From the NCBI RefSeq assembly GCF_003150675.1, contig NZ_QGGB01000003.1:310001-374000 (forward strand): a stretch of 64,000 bases of DNA, written 5' to 3'. The stretch comes from Rhodohalobacter mucosus (lineage in GTDB: Bacteria; Bacteroidota; Rhodothermia; Balneolales; Balneolaceae). This document shows, in pieces, positions 16,881 to 25,650 of the stretch. Numbering within the stretch: position 1 is the first letter of the stretch; each line of letters starts with the position of its first letter. Below the pieces are notes generated by a model. It worked only from the letters and a program-made list of their open reading frames with translations. It ran no database searches and was not told where the DNA came from. The translations under genes were made by a program, and so were the position numbers.

Positions 16881-17642
16881 ATGACTCAATTGCGCGCTAT
16901 TTTTAAACTCTGCATGCTCTTTTTGTACACGGTAGCTGCCTATTCAGTGTACTTCATTTGGTACCTGTTTTTGAAACTTTTCCGAAAACCTGTTGAGCCC
17001 TGGCGAAACATCCTTTTGAAATACTGGAGCCGAGGCATATGTGCAATATTGAATATGAAGATGCGCGTTGAGGGCAAAGCACCGCAAGCACCGTTCGTGG
17101 TCGTATCCAATCATGTAAGCTATCTGGACGTAGTTCCCCTTTACGGCGTACTTGATTGTACATTCATCGCCAAAAAAGAGATAAGATCCTGGCCTCTCAT
17201 CGGCTTTATGGCTAAAACACTGGGTGTCATTTTTATCGACAGGGCGCGGAGAAGTGATGTAAACAGGGTTAACAGGGAGCAGATGGAGAACCTGAACGAG
17301 CACCAGGGAATACTCATATTCCCTGAGGGTACGACATCCGACGGTTCAAGGATTTTGCGGCTTCGGTCACCATTGCTCCAAACTGCAATCGATACAGGCC
17401 TTCCGGTGCACGTAGTTACCCTCTATTATGAAACAGCCGATTCTGACATTGCTGCTACGGATTCAATTTGCTGGCACGGGGACATTTCGCTGGGCCGACA
17501 TGCACTACGGATGGCTAAAACAACCCGAATAGATTGTGTTATAACAATTAATGATGAACCCGTAGAGGGGTTAGACCGTAAAGTGCTTGTTGAAAATCTC
17601 CAGAAAAAAATGCGCGGCCAGTTTAAACCTATGAAAGCCTGA
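16881..17642 (+). CDS. plsC: 1-acyl-sn-glycerol-3-phosphate acyltransferase
   Basis: A 253-residue membrane-associated acyltransferase that makes phosphatidic acid from lysophosphatidic acid. The catalytic block NHVSYLD (residues 77-83, the NHx4D motif) and the glycerophosphate-binding FPEGTT (147-152) are both present, with FIAKKEIRSWPLIGFMA and IFIDR between them as in the family. A hydrophobic N-terminal segment (about 10-32) anchors it to the inner membrane. It stands alone between two spacers of about 310 bases. Some homologues acylate ornithine lipids instead, which cannot be excluded. Confidence 0.92.
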   Translation: MTQLRAIFKLCMLFLYTVAAYSVYFIWYLFLKLFRKPVEPWRNILLKYWSRGICAILNMKMRVEGKAPQAPFVVVSNHVSYLDVVPLYGVLDCTFIAKKEIRSWPLIGFMAKTLGVIFIDRARRSDVNRVNREQMENLNEHQGILIFPEGTTSDGSRILRLRSPLLQTAIDTGLPVHVVTLYYETADSDIAATDSICWHGDISLGRHALRMAKTTRIDCVITINDEPVEGLDRKVLVENLQKKMRGQFKPMKA

Positions 17643-17953
17643 TTTAACCTGATGTAAGGTAATTCCATCATCGCTTTTGTCAATAATTCGCTCTTTCAGC
17701 TGACTATGAGCACTGGGAGACTCCCCTGAAAGGAGTGAAGGGGTACCGGCTTGTTAAGGGCAGGGGTGTTAAGCGGTAAGCCAAACGCCAGAATGCAATT
17801 GACTGAGACGGATAACACATAGACCCGAATGCATCGATGGATGACGGGTTAACCTCCTCATCCGTCCAGAGCCCTGGCAAGAACTTCTGCCCATTCGCCG
17901 GGGCTTATTTATTTCAATTCATTTTTTTTAAGGTGAACCAACGTTAATCCGGT
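17643..17953. other. Stem-rich 311-base spacer, possible structured RNA or decayed element
   Basis: No reading frame of note. Unlike other spacers in the window, it is GC-rich and dense in complementary segments: GGGAG/CTCCC at 17715-17725, CCCCT/AGGGG at 17723-17743, GGCTT/AAGCC at 17748-17782 and GGATGA/TCATCC at 17839-17863. That last stem encloses the palindrome GGTTAACC and competes with GACGG/CCGTC at 17843-17866. A terminator-like stem follows. It may be a small RNA or cis-acting RNA, or the remnant of a mobile element such as a group II intron. Which strand is used is unknown. Confidence 0.4.
17871..17915 (+). terminator. Possible intrinsic terminator
   Basis: GCCCTGGC at 17871-17878 pairs with GCCGGGGC at 17897-17904, an 8-base stem with one G-U pair and a loop of about 18 bases. 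It is followed by TTATTTATTTC. The long loop and interrupted T-run make it imperfect, but it is the best terminator-like structure downstream of plsC. Confidence 0.4.
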
Positions 17954-20470
17954 TTAATCGGTCACCTCAAACGTTTCAGTAGCTGAAAACGGAACGCCGG
18001 TTTGGGTTATACCCTGCAGTACCACTCTGTATCTGGATGGAACGTCATTGGTCCAGAATTGCAGCGTACCGCCCGTTTCGGGGATGCTCAGATCACCTTC
18101 CCAATGCAGTGTAATTCGCTCATCCGGTTCTTCTATGTCCCGGGGTACCGTAATTCCATATCGGGGTGAGTAAAATTGTGTGGGCTGCTGATAACCCTGA
18201 ATACGGCCTGCAAGCGTACCCCGTTCATTTTCCACATATCCTGTTTCACCGCGTCGTGTGCGTACCGATATTACCCCGCCTGTACCTGAAATGCCAAACG
18301 ATGCCAGTTCCACTGATCGTCTGAACACATTGATCGTTTTGACATCCGCAGGTGAAAGACTGAGAAGATAGGAGGCATCTGTTTCAATATTATCCACCAA
18401 AATAAGAGGGCTAGGGGGTGCAGACCCGCCTAAGTTGGTAAATCCGGTGCTTATTTCCACCTGGTTGCCTACCACGCTCACACCCGGAATTTGATTCAGG
18501 ACGATGTTGATTGGCAGTGTGGAAAGATGCTCCTGCTCATCAAAATCGACTCTCTGGCCAGGTCTTTCCCCAAACCTTCTGAACTGCTCCTCTTCATCGA
18601 CTTCTTCCCGTTCGCCCGTTACGGTAATCTCGTCAAGTTCGCCGAACAGTTCAGCTTCAAGATAACGTTCAGTGCCGGATCTGGCACTTTGAGAGCGCTC
18701 CTTGAGGCTGTTAATAGCGACAGAACCAGTTGCGCCGCGTTCGTCCTCTGTATTGCTAAAGTACGATTGCGTCAGCTCTTCAGCAGGGGGGACAGCGGAA
18801 TTTTCAAGGTTAGCAAACTGGTTATCCAGCTCTATTTGTACACGGTCACCGCCACTTTCATTGTTGGCACGCAGCACAAATGAAGCCGCTCCTGTAACAT
18901 CGAGTCCGGAAATCATAAATTTACCATCAGGACCCGTTGTTACGATATCCAGGTTCTCTTCATCATCGTCCAATGAAAAAGCTACGGTGGCATTTTCAAG
19001 TGGCCTTCCGCGAAACCCGCTTTTAATTGTCCCCGTAAGTGAAAAGCCTTCCTCGGGCAAAGAAAAAAGAGTTATATCATCTCTTTGCAAAACGGCATCC
19101 ATATCGTACGAACGCCAGCCCTGTGTAAGAAGAAGGTAGTCGAGGTGCAGTCCGGCTTCTGGTTCATCGCTGAAATAGTATCCCGGATCCTCAATATAAC
19201 CCCGTAATTCGGTTTCAAGGTACAGCCTGCTTCGGATATCGGTTGCATACTGCTGATAGTCTGCATAGGCATCATCAAATACAGTCAGACTGACATCTGC
19301 CGGAATCAGAACACGCTCGCCGTCTGATATGGCAATATCCAGCGCCACTTCTTCCCGCAATGAGTACGTCTGCTGATCCGGGGAAAGATCCGTCTCAATC
19401 CGGTCAAGCTCATTTTCATTGAATGAGAGCCTTTCTGATACCGGGTTGCCGCTGGGTCCCAGCAGCGTAAAGTGGACTATGCCCGAGGGAAACTGCATTC
19501 TTGGTATTGCAGTTTCACCCGAACCGTTTTCCATCAGGATTAGCGATGCGTAATAGATCTCACCCCGAACATGTGCAAAAAGCAGCAACTGGCCGTTTTG
19601 CGTTTCAGGGTCATTGCTTCGAACCGTGATCAGAAAGTCGGAGGGATTCCCGTCAACACGCAGCATGGAACCGCTTGAGACAGGCGCTGGAAGCTCTGTT
19701 CGTATCATTTCCCCGTCAATTTCTGCCACAGCAAAAGAACCGGACTCTTCAGACGTCCAGTTTTCAATTACCCCCATGCCGTTGTGTTCAGAGGCAAAGC
19801 GAACAGAATCGGTGCGATCCTGGCTGAAAACCCAGCCTGACACATCCCGGCTCAGCCCGTCATTTCCAATGGCTTTAAATGCAACCCTCTGCGAAAGCCC
19901 TGCAATCAGTTCTCCTCCTTCAGCAAAAAACTGCAGGTCCGGTGATCCATTTGGCGATTCGGCGGTATCATCAGTCTCTTCGTCTGACAGTACGGCAATA
20001 TCAGCTTTGTGAATGTAGGATTCGCCAAAATTTTTGGCCCATGCCGTATACGCCTGAATGCGGTAGGTGCCTGCTTCAGGTTCCGTATTATTAAACGTCA
20101 GACTTCCCGAAGCTCTGCCGCTCTCAATGCGAACGGGAATACGCTCAATAAGTGAGCCTTCAGGATCAAACAGTTCAACGTAAAGTACACTGCTGATGGC
20201 AGAAGGGAGGTTTTGCGGGCCGGCGGTTACGAAGGCTGAAAACCAGATTCTGTCTCCATGAACATACCACTGCCGGTCGGTGTGCAAGTAGACCCTTTCG
20301 CGGATAAAATCATTCTGCAGTTCCCTGAAGTACTGAACGAACTCAACCGACTGCTGCTGGGCATGTAAAGGCTGAGCAGGGATGCTTGCGATAATTGATA
20401 TAATCGCTGCAATGAATATTCCCCGCGATATGAAACGTCCCTTCATGGGCGTATTGAATATTTTTTTCAA
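17954..20470 (-). CDS. Periplasmic/outer-membrane protein with MG2-like repeats and a TonB-receptor plug, no barrel
   Basis: An 838-residue exported protein with a signal peptide ending near PLHAQQ (about residue 38). Residues 50-150 carry the YLHTDRQWYVHGDRIWFSAFV motif of macroglobulin MG2-type domains. A carboxypeptidase-regulatory-like beta domain follows near 470-545 (LTGTIKSGFRGRPLENATVAFSL). A TonB-dependent-receptor plug occupies about 640-740: VLNQIPGVSVVGNQVEIS, PLILVDNIETDASYLLSL and GTGGVISVRTRRG. No transmembrane barrel follows, so it cannot be a channel by itself. Homologues are common in Bacteroidota, with no settled function. A secretion plug, adaptor or surface-assembly role is possible. 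Confidence 0.8.
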   Translation of the reverse strand: MKKIFNTPMKGRFISRGIFIAAIISIIASIPAQPLHAQQQSVEFVQYFRELQNDFIRERVYLHTDRQWYVHGDRIWFSAFVTAGPQNLPSAISSVLYVELFDPEGSLIERIPVRIESGRASGSLTFNNTEPEAGTYRIQAYTAWAKNFGESYIHKADIAVLSDEETDDTAESPNGSPDLQFFAEGGELIAGLSQRVAFKAIGNDGLSRDVSGWVFSQDRTDSVRFASEHNGMGVIENWTSEESGSFAVAEIDGEMIRTELPAPVSSGSMLRVDGNPSDFLITVRSNDPETQNGQLLLFAHVRGEIYYASLILMENGSGETAIPRMQFPSGIVHFTLLGPSGNPVSERLSFNENELDRIETDLSPDQQTYSLREEVALDIAISDGERVLIPADVSLTVFDDAYADYQQYATDIRSRLYLETELRGYIEDPGYYFSDEPEAGLHLDYLLLTQGWRSYDMDAVLQRDDITLFSLPEEGFSLTGTIKSGFRGRPLENATVAFSLDDDEENLDIVTTGPDGKFMISGLDVTGAASFVLRANNESGGDRVQIELDNQFANLENSAVPPAEELTQSYFSNTEDERGATGSVAINSLKERSQSARSGTERYLEAELFGELDEITVTGEREEVDEEEQFRRFGERPGQRVDFDEQEHLSTLPINIVLNQIPGVSVVGNQVEISTGFTNLGGSAPPSPLILVDNIETDASYLLSLSPADVKTINVFRRSVELASFGISGTGGVISVRTRRGETGYVENERGTLAGRIQGYQQPTQFYSPRYGITVPRDIEEPDERITLHWEGDLSIPETGGTLQFWTNDVPSRYRVVLQGITQTGVPFSATETFEVTD

Positions 20471-20624
20471 ACTTACTCCGTATTGCCTGATAAATATAGA
20501 TTTTTGTTAACTACGTAGATGGTAGTAAAAATATCTCCTAAAAGGAAATGATGAAAATGAATAACCTGAAGTTACTTGTTGAAACATACTTTTTACATAT
20601 CCTCAACTTTTGATAGTTTAGGGC

Positions 20625-22619
20625 ATGAAAAAATTTGTGCTCTCAAAGGATGATAAAAGTGCGGTCAGCTACTCCATCAGTTATGAGAACTTGCTCAACG
20701 AGGCACAGTTTGAGGCTGTAACCCATGTTGATGGTCCAGTACTGCTTGTTGCGGGTGCTGGAACCGGTAAAACAAGAACACTGATCTACAGGGTTGCCCG
20801 CCTGGTTGAAAACGGTACGGATCCGTCCGAAATTCTATTGCTAACGTTTACCCGAAGGGCGGCCCACGAAATGCTGAGGAGAGCCAGCCATATTCTTGAT
20901 GAACGATGCCGGCGTGTGGAAGGAGGGACATTTCACCACTACTGCAGTAAAATTCTGCACCGACACGCAGAATCGATTGGTTATCCTGATAACTTCACAA
21001 TTATTGATTCTCAGGATGCGATGGAAGCTGTTAACCTGGTTAGAAACAGGCTTGACCTTCCAAAAAGGAAAAGCCGTTTTCCAAAGAAGTCAACGCTTTA
21101 TTTCATGTTCAGCTCATCAATTAACCGGCAGATTCCGGTTCGGGAGCTGGTGGAAAATGAATATCCGCAGTTTACGGTGCATATCGATTTAATTGAAGAG
21201 ATTTATGCAAAATATCAGGAGTACAAAGAGCTGAATTATGTAATGGATTTTGACGATTTGCTGGTAAAAACCCGTGACCTGCTTCGCGACAATGATGACC
21301 TGCGAAATGTGATTGCTTCGCGACACCGTTACGTTATGGTGGATGAATACCAGGATACCAACGCTCTTCAGGCTGAACTCACATCCCTGTTTTCATCTGT
21401 CCACCATAATGTAATGGCGGTCGGTGATGATGCGCAAAGTATCTACTCTTTCAGGGGTGCAGATCATAAAAATATGCTTGCCTTTCCGGAACTGTTTGAG
21501 GGTACGAAAGTAATCAAGCTTGAAGAAAATTATCGGTCCACGCAGCGTATACTGGATGTGGCAAACCGCGTTCTCGAGGAAGCTGAAGAAAAATTCGATA
21601 AGCAACTCTATACAAAAAACGAGGAGGGTGATCTGCCCGGGCTGGTAAAGGCTGCAAATATGAACGATCAAAGCCGCTTTGTGGCCCAAATGATCCTCAA
21701 CCTCAGAGAGCAGGGATACGAGCTGAGCGACACGGCCGTTCTTTTCAGAAACGGGAGGGACTCTTTTGACCTGGAAGTCGTTTTGAACAATAAAAATATA
21801 CCCTATGTGAAATACGGCGGGCAGAAGTTTACGGAGGCTGCACATGTTAAAGATGTTCTTGCACATCTTCGCGTCTTATTGAACCCCAAAGACTTAATTT
21901 CATGGAACAGGGTGCTTATGCTGATTGACGGCATCGGGCCCAAAACCGCAGAAGACCTCTTTCAGTGGGCGCATACGCGGGGCAACCCATTCGAGCCCGA
22001 CCGTGCTCCAAATGCAAGTGAGAAGTACCTTGTTCAGCTAAAGGCGCTGAGCGAGCTTTTCGCCAAACTGAAAAAACTGGACGGATCGGTTACCGAGCAG
22101 CTGCAGGAAGTTGTTTCGTACTATTCGGTATTTTGCAGAAAACAATTTGACGATTACCCGAAGCGGATGAAAGACCTGGAGACATTCGTTGATATTTCCG
22201 GCACGTATCAAAGCCTGAACCAGCTGATAGAACAGCTTGCACTGGATCCCATTGAAGCCACTGTGATAGATACCGAGGCGTCTGAAAAAGACGAATCACC
22301 GCTTGTATTGAGCACCATCCATTCGTCAAAAGGACTGGAGTGGAGAAATGTTTTTCTAATTCAGTGCCTTGACGGTATTTTGCCCTCGGGTTATGCAATG
22401 GATGATCCCCGGCAGATGGATGAAGAGGTGAGGCTTCTCTACGTAGCCGTAACACGGGCTAAAGAGAATCTCTTTATTACCTATCCGGCACTTTTTCAAA
22501 GCCGGTACGGGGACTATTTTTCTCAGCCCTCCAGGTTTATTGAAGATATCGGGGAGAGGTTGCTCGAACCATGGTTACTGGTCGAGGAGCATGAAAATAA
22601 TAATCTTCTTGAAGAGTAA
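20625..22619 (+). CDS. UvrD/Rep-family ATP-dependent DNA helicase
   Basis: A 664-residue superfamily 1A 3'-5' helicase. Motif I GAGTGKTRT is at 44-52, the Q-motif NEAQFEAV just before it, motif II VDEYQDTN near 238-245, motif III GDDAQSIYSFRGA, motif IV-like EENYRST, motif V TIHSSKGLEW and motif VI LLYVAVTRAKENL. These fit the Rep/UvrD/PcrA group that unwinds DNA in repair and replication restart. It is shorter than PcrA at the C-terminus and lacks the extended tail that contacts RNA polymerase. Which of uvrD, rep or pcrA it represents is not decidable here. Confidence 0.93.
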   Translation: MKKFVLSKDDKSAVSYSISYENLLNEAQFEAVTHVDGPVLLVAGAGTGKTRTLIYRVARLVENGTDPSEILLLTFTRRAAHEMLRRASHILDERCRRVEGGTFHHYCSKILHRHAESIGYPDNFTIIDSQDAMEAVNLVRNRLDLPKRKSRFPKKSTLYFMFSSSINRQIPVRELVENEYPQFTVHIDLIEEIYAKYQEYKELNYVMDFDDLLVKTRDLLRDNDDLRNVIASRHRYVMVDEYQDTNALQAELTSLFSSVHHNVMAVGDDAQSIYSFRGADHKNMLAFPELFEGTKVIKLEENYRSTQRILDVANRVLEEAEEKFDKQLYTKNEEGDLPGLVKAANMNDQSRFVAQMILNLREQGYELSDTAVLFRNGRDSFDLEVVLNNKNIPYVKYGGQKFTEAAHVKDVLAHLRVLLNPKDLISWNRVLMLIDGIGPKTAEDLFQWAHTRGNPFEPDRAPNASEKYLVQLKALSELFAKLKKLDGSVTEQLQEVVSYYSVFCRKQFDDYPKRMKDLETFVDISGTYQSLNQLIEQLALDPIEATVIDTEASEKDESPLVLSTIHSSKGLEWRNVFLIQCLDGILPSGYAMDDPRQMDEEVRLLYVAVTRAKENLFITYPALFQSRYGDYFSQPSRFIEDIGERLLEPWLLVEEHENNNLLEE

Positions 22620-22659
22620 TTGAAAACAGGGGATGAGTACGTATCGTCGGAGAAGGCGT

Positions 22660-22893
22660 TCAGAGTCTTCTGAGTTCGCGCTTTTGCTTCACCATATCCA
22701 CAATTAACCATGCAACCGGGTAAGGCGGAATGAGTACGGCTAAAAAAATGAAAAAAATCTGCCTTGCAGGTTTTCTTCTGCCAAGTGTAATTCCAGCAAC
22801 CCCTGCAATCCAGAATACAAGGAACATAAATGACAGAAAAGCTACAACCAGCGAGCCTGCAAATCCAAAATAATTATAAAGCGTTTCAAGCAT
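22660..22893 (-). CDS. Small membrane protein of unknown function
   Basis: A 77-residue protein with two hydrophobic segments (about 10-35 and 45-65) separated by a basic turn (GRRKPARQ), with a basic tail MVKQKRELRRL. By the positive-inside rule both the turn and the tail would be cytoplasmic-charged, so topology is uncertain. PPYPVAWLIVDM recalls small membrane proteins of the superinfection-immunity type, but the match is too weak to name. It is divergent from der and converges on the helicase gene. The frame and composition look like a real gene. Confidence 0.6.
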   Translation of the reverse strand: MLETLYNYFGFAGSLVVAFLSFMFLVFWIAGVAGITLGRRKPARQIFFIFLAVLIPPYPVAWLIVDMVKQKRELRRL

Positions 22894-22913
22894 TGGCTTA
22901 AACTAAAAATCCT

Positions 22914-22921
22914 TACCTTTA
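22914..22921 (+). promoter_or_regulatory. Possible -7 promoter element before der
   Basis: TACCTTTA, 30 bases before the der ATG, matches seven of eight positions of TAnnTTTG. A TTGG sits 17 bases upstream (22894-22897) and might serve as the -33 box. Chance match cannot be ruled out. Confidence 0.25.
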
Positions 22922-22951
22922 GTACATAAATTAATTTGAGAAATCCACTTC

Positions 22952-24262
22952 ATGCAACCAACCGTTTCCATCGTCGGACGACCCAATGTAGGAAAATCTA
23001 CTCTTTTTAACCGGCTTATTGGTGAACGAAAAGCAATTGTTCACGACGAATACGGAGTTACGCGCGACAGACACTACGGAGAAAGTTTCTGGAATGGCAG
23101 AAACTTTACAGTGATCGATACGGGCGGTTATCTTCCTGACGATCCTGATGTGATTACATCGGGTGTTCGTGAACAGGTTCATATCGCTATAGATGAATCT
23201 GACCTTATCCTATTCGTGGTGGATACGGAGAGCGGAGTCAATTCACTGGATAAGGCAGTGGCTGAAATTCTCAGAAAGCAGGATAAACCTGTTCTTTGTG
23301 TTGTTAATAAGGCAGATAACGAGGAGAAAGTACACCAGGCGTATGAATTTTACGAGCTGGGCTTTGATACCATATATCCCGTATCCTCAATTAGCGGCAG
23401 CGGAACGGGAGACCTTCTTGACAGAGTCGTTGAACTACTTCCTGATGATACAGAAGAGGAAGAAGAGCACAAGTACCCAAGAATAGCATTTGTGGGCCGG
23501 CCTAATGTGGGCAAAAGCAGTCTGATGAACGCTCTTCTGAAAAGCGACCGGTGTATTGTAACGGATGTTCCGGGAACAACAAGGGATTCCATCAACAGCC
23601 TGCTGGAGTATAAAGGCAATACCTATACGCTGGTGGATACCGCCGGACTAAGAAAAAAGGCGAAAGTAAAAGAGAACATTGAGTTTTACAGCACCGTAAG
23701 AACCGATAAATCCATTCGCGAGGCGGATGTGGTCGTCTTGCTGCTTGATGCTATGCAGGGTTTTGATGAACAGGATAAACGAATTCTCAGGGAGGCCGAA
23801 AAGTTTAATAAAGGTATTCTGATTGCGCTCAATAAATGGGACAGCGTGCCTGAGAAGGATACAAACCTGCTTAAAGAGTTTCAGGAGTATATTCACGGGA
23901 AAGTAGCAACAATGAACTACGTACCCATCATATCCATATCAGCGCTTACGGGCCAGCGTATCGAGAGGGTACTCGATGTGGCAGATCAGGTTCTGGAACA
24001 GAGAAAAAAGAAGATTTCGACACCCGCACTAAACAGCTTTGTAGAAAAAATACTAAAAGATCGGCCATTGCCGGTTAAAAGAGGCAAGAAGCTGAAGATT
24101 CAGTATGCAGTGCAGGTGAAGAGCAATCCCCCTGTATTTAAGTTCTTTATGAATAATCCAGAGGAACTCCCGCCCAATTACAGACGTTTTATCGAAAATA
24201 AAATTCGTGAAGAGTTCAGTTTTGAAGGCGTACCCATTACAATGGTATTTCGTCAAAAATAA
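22952..24262 (+). CDS. der: Ribosome assembly GTPase Der (EngA)
   Basis: A 436-residue tandem GTPase needed for 50S subunit maturation. The first G domain starts with GRPNVGKST (about 9-17), has DTGG and NKAD motifs. The second starts with GRPNVGKSS near 182-190, with DTAG and NKWD. A C-terminal KH-like domain follows (about 355-436), ending EGVPITMVFRQK. Length and order are typical. Both G4 motifs are intact. It stands alone on the plus strand before the nuoI set. Confidence 0.97.
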   Translation: MQPTVSIVGRPNVGKSTLFNRLIGERKAIVHDEYGVTRDRHYGESFWNGRNFTVIDTGGYLPDDPDVITSGVREQVHIAIDESDLILFVVDTESGVNSLDKAVAEILRKQDKPVLCVVNKADNEEKVHQAYEFYELGFDTIYPVSSISGSGTGDLLDRVVELLPDDTEEEEEHKYPRIAFVGRPNVGKSSLMNALLKSDRCIVTDVPGTTRDSINSLLEYKGNTYTLVDTAGLRKKAKVKENIEFYSTVRTDKSIREADVVVLLLDAMQGFDEQDKRILREAEKFNKGILIALNKWDSVPEKDTNLLKEFQEYIHGKVATMNYVPIISISALTGQRIERVLDVADQVLEQRKKKISTPALNSFVEKILKDRPLPVKRGKKLKIQYAVQVKSNPPVFKFFMNNPEELPPNYRRFIENKIREEFSFEGVPITMVFRQK

Positions 24263-24357
24263 CAGCGAAAACAAGTCAATATCTTTTGAAAGCCAAGGTT
24301 CAAAGGGTTATTTTCCATTTGAATAAATTCACAGACATTTAAACTGCACGTACAGGC

Positions 24358-25050
24358 ATGCAACAGAATCTCGACAAACCTGCAGCAAACTCCCTCAGTG
24401 AAGATTTTACGAGGGAAAGAAAGCTATCTTTTCTGGAGCGTATTTATCTGCCCGAAATATTTAAAGGGCTTTGGTATTCGTTCAAACAGATGTTTGCTCC
24501 GCAGTTTACACTGAACTATCCGGAAGAAAAATGGGATCCGCCCGCAATATTCAGAGGCCGGCCTGTTTTAGTTGAAGACGATGGGAGAGAGAGGTGCGTA
24601 GCATGCGGGTTATGTGCAAGAGCTTGTCCTCCGCTTGCGATCAGCATGCAGGCCAATGAAGATTCGGAAGATCCCAAAGAGAGATATCCGGACTTCTTTG
24701 AAATAAATATGCTTCGCTGTATCTACTGCGGATATTGCGAAGAAGTTTGCCCGGAAGAAGCGATTGTCATGAGCAAGGATTACGACATCGTTTTTGAATC
24801 CCGTGAAGACGCTGTGTATGATAAAGATCGCCTCCTGGTGCCCAAGGAGGACCTGAAAGAGAGACTTGATTATCTCAAAGAGTATAGAAACAGGCAGTTC
24901 GGTCAGTTCTGGGACTTTCAGGAAGAGAATAATATTCATTCGGTTCGCGACAGAGACAGAGAGTGGAATACCGGTCTATCCCTGGTTGATATGCTCGAAC
25001 AGCAGAAACGCAATGATGCCACAAAAGCATCCTCAAACTGGTCTGTTTAA
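24358..25050 (+). CDS. nuoI: NADH-quinone oxidoreductase subunit I (solitary gene)
   Basis: A 230-residue ferredoxin-like subunit of respiratory complex I that carries iron-sulphur clusters N6a and N6b. Two CxxCxxCxxxCP motifs are seen: Cys80/83/86/90 and Cys121/124/127/131. The N-terminal part contains the quinone-module helix region [16 protein letters not shown] and the [13 protein letters not shown] strand typical of NuoI. A charged tail of about 65 residues extends past the second cluster. No other nuo gene is present in the 40 kb on either side that can be seen. It is followed 24 bases later by two genes of unknown function. Confidence 0.9.
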   Translation: MQQNLDKPAANSLSEDFTRERKLSFLERIYLPEIFKGLWYSFKQMFAPQFTLNYPEEKWDPPAIFRGRPVLVEDDGRERCVACGLCARACPPLAISMQANEDSEDPKERYPDFFEINMLRCIYCGYCEEVCPEEAIVMSKDYDIVFESREDAVYDKDRLLVPKEDLKERLDYLKEYRNRQFGQFWDFQEENNIHSVRDRDREWNTGLSLVDMLEQQKRNDATKASSNWSV

Positions 25051-25074
25051 TCTGAAAAATTCAACGCAAACTGA

Positions 25075-25650
25075 ATGATGGCCCACCGTGAGGTTACACA
25101 GGAACAGTTTGAGCACTTGTTGGATGATGTTACCTACCTGCAGGATGAGGCTGAGGCTTTAAAATATGTCATCGACCAGGTGCCGTATTCAGAGACACCT
25201 CCCGACCAGATGTCGATTCTGGACATGCTCCGCTATCTTGATTTTCTGCAGGTACATCATTTCAGGCCCGTTGTGGAAGAAGTATTCAGCGAGAACAGGA
25301 TACTTTCCGTAACACCGCTTTCAGAAAAAGAGAAAGACTTTCAGACTGCCACAGATAGTGCGGAGAAAGAGGAAACCGATGTTTTTACCGTGCTGAAGAA
25401 GATAATAAAGCACAGGGCAGCGCTTACAAATGTTGTTAGAAAAATACCCTTAATTGATTGGGAGAGAGAACTTAAAGATAGTGATGGAAACCGAAAAAAC
25501 CTGTTCACATTTGCTTCAGAAATGGTATCTGCGGAGCGTAAGATTCTGAAAGAAATAGCTGATCTGGTGTTGATTCATCAAAATGAAAAGCTGAGTAATC
25601 GCGAAATTAATCAAAAAGTTGAGCAGCGTAAATCGGAAATGGACCAATGA
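25075..25650 (+). CDS. Helical protein, possibly DinB-like
   Basis: A 191-residue soluble, almost entirely helical protein rich in Glu and Lys. The pattern (helix; QMSILDMLRYLDFLQVHHFRPVV; linker; IDWERELKDSDGNRKNLFTFASEMVSAERKILKEIADLVLIHQ) resembles the four-helix DinB/YfiT fold, but the full three-histidine metal site is not clear. Start could be 25075 or the ATG at 25078. It lies 24 bases after nuoI and overlaps the next gene by 4 bases, so the three are probably one transcript. Function is unknown. Confidence 0.6.
   Translation: MMAHREVTQEQFEHLLDDVTYLQDEAEALKYVIDQVPYSETPPDQMSILDMLRYLDFLQVHHFRPVVEEVFSENRILSVTPLSEKEKDFQTATDSAEKEETDVFTVLKKIIKHRAALTNVVRKIPLIDWERELKDSDGNRKNLFTFASEMVSAERKILKEIADLVLIHQNEKLSNREINQKVEQRKSEMDQ

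Noticed and set aside
17643-17953. Integron attC site
   Set aside because: One GTTAAGC-like core occurs, but there is no matching inverse core RYYYAAC at the right position, no cassette gene and no integrase in the window.
20591-20619. TTTACA and TAGTTT before the helicase gene as a sigma-70 promoter
   Set aside because: The supposed -10 box lies only 5 bases before the ATG, too near for a normal leader.
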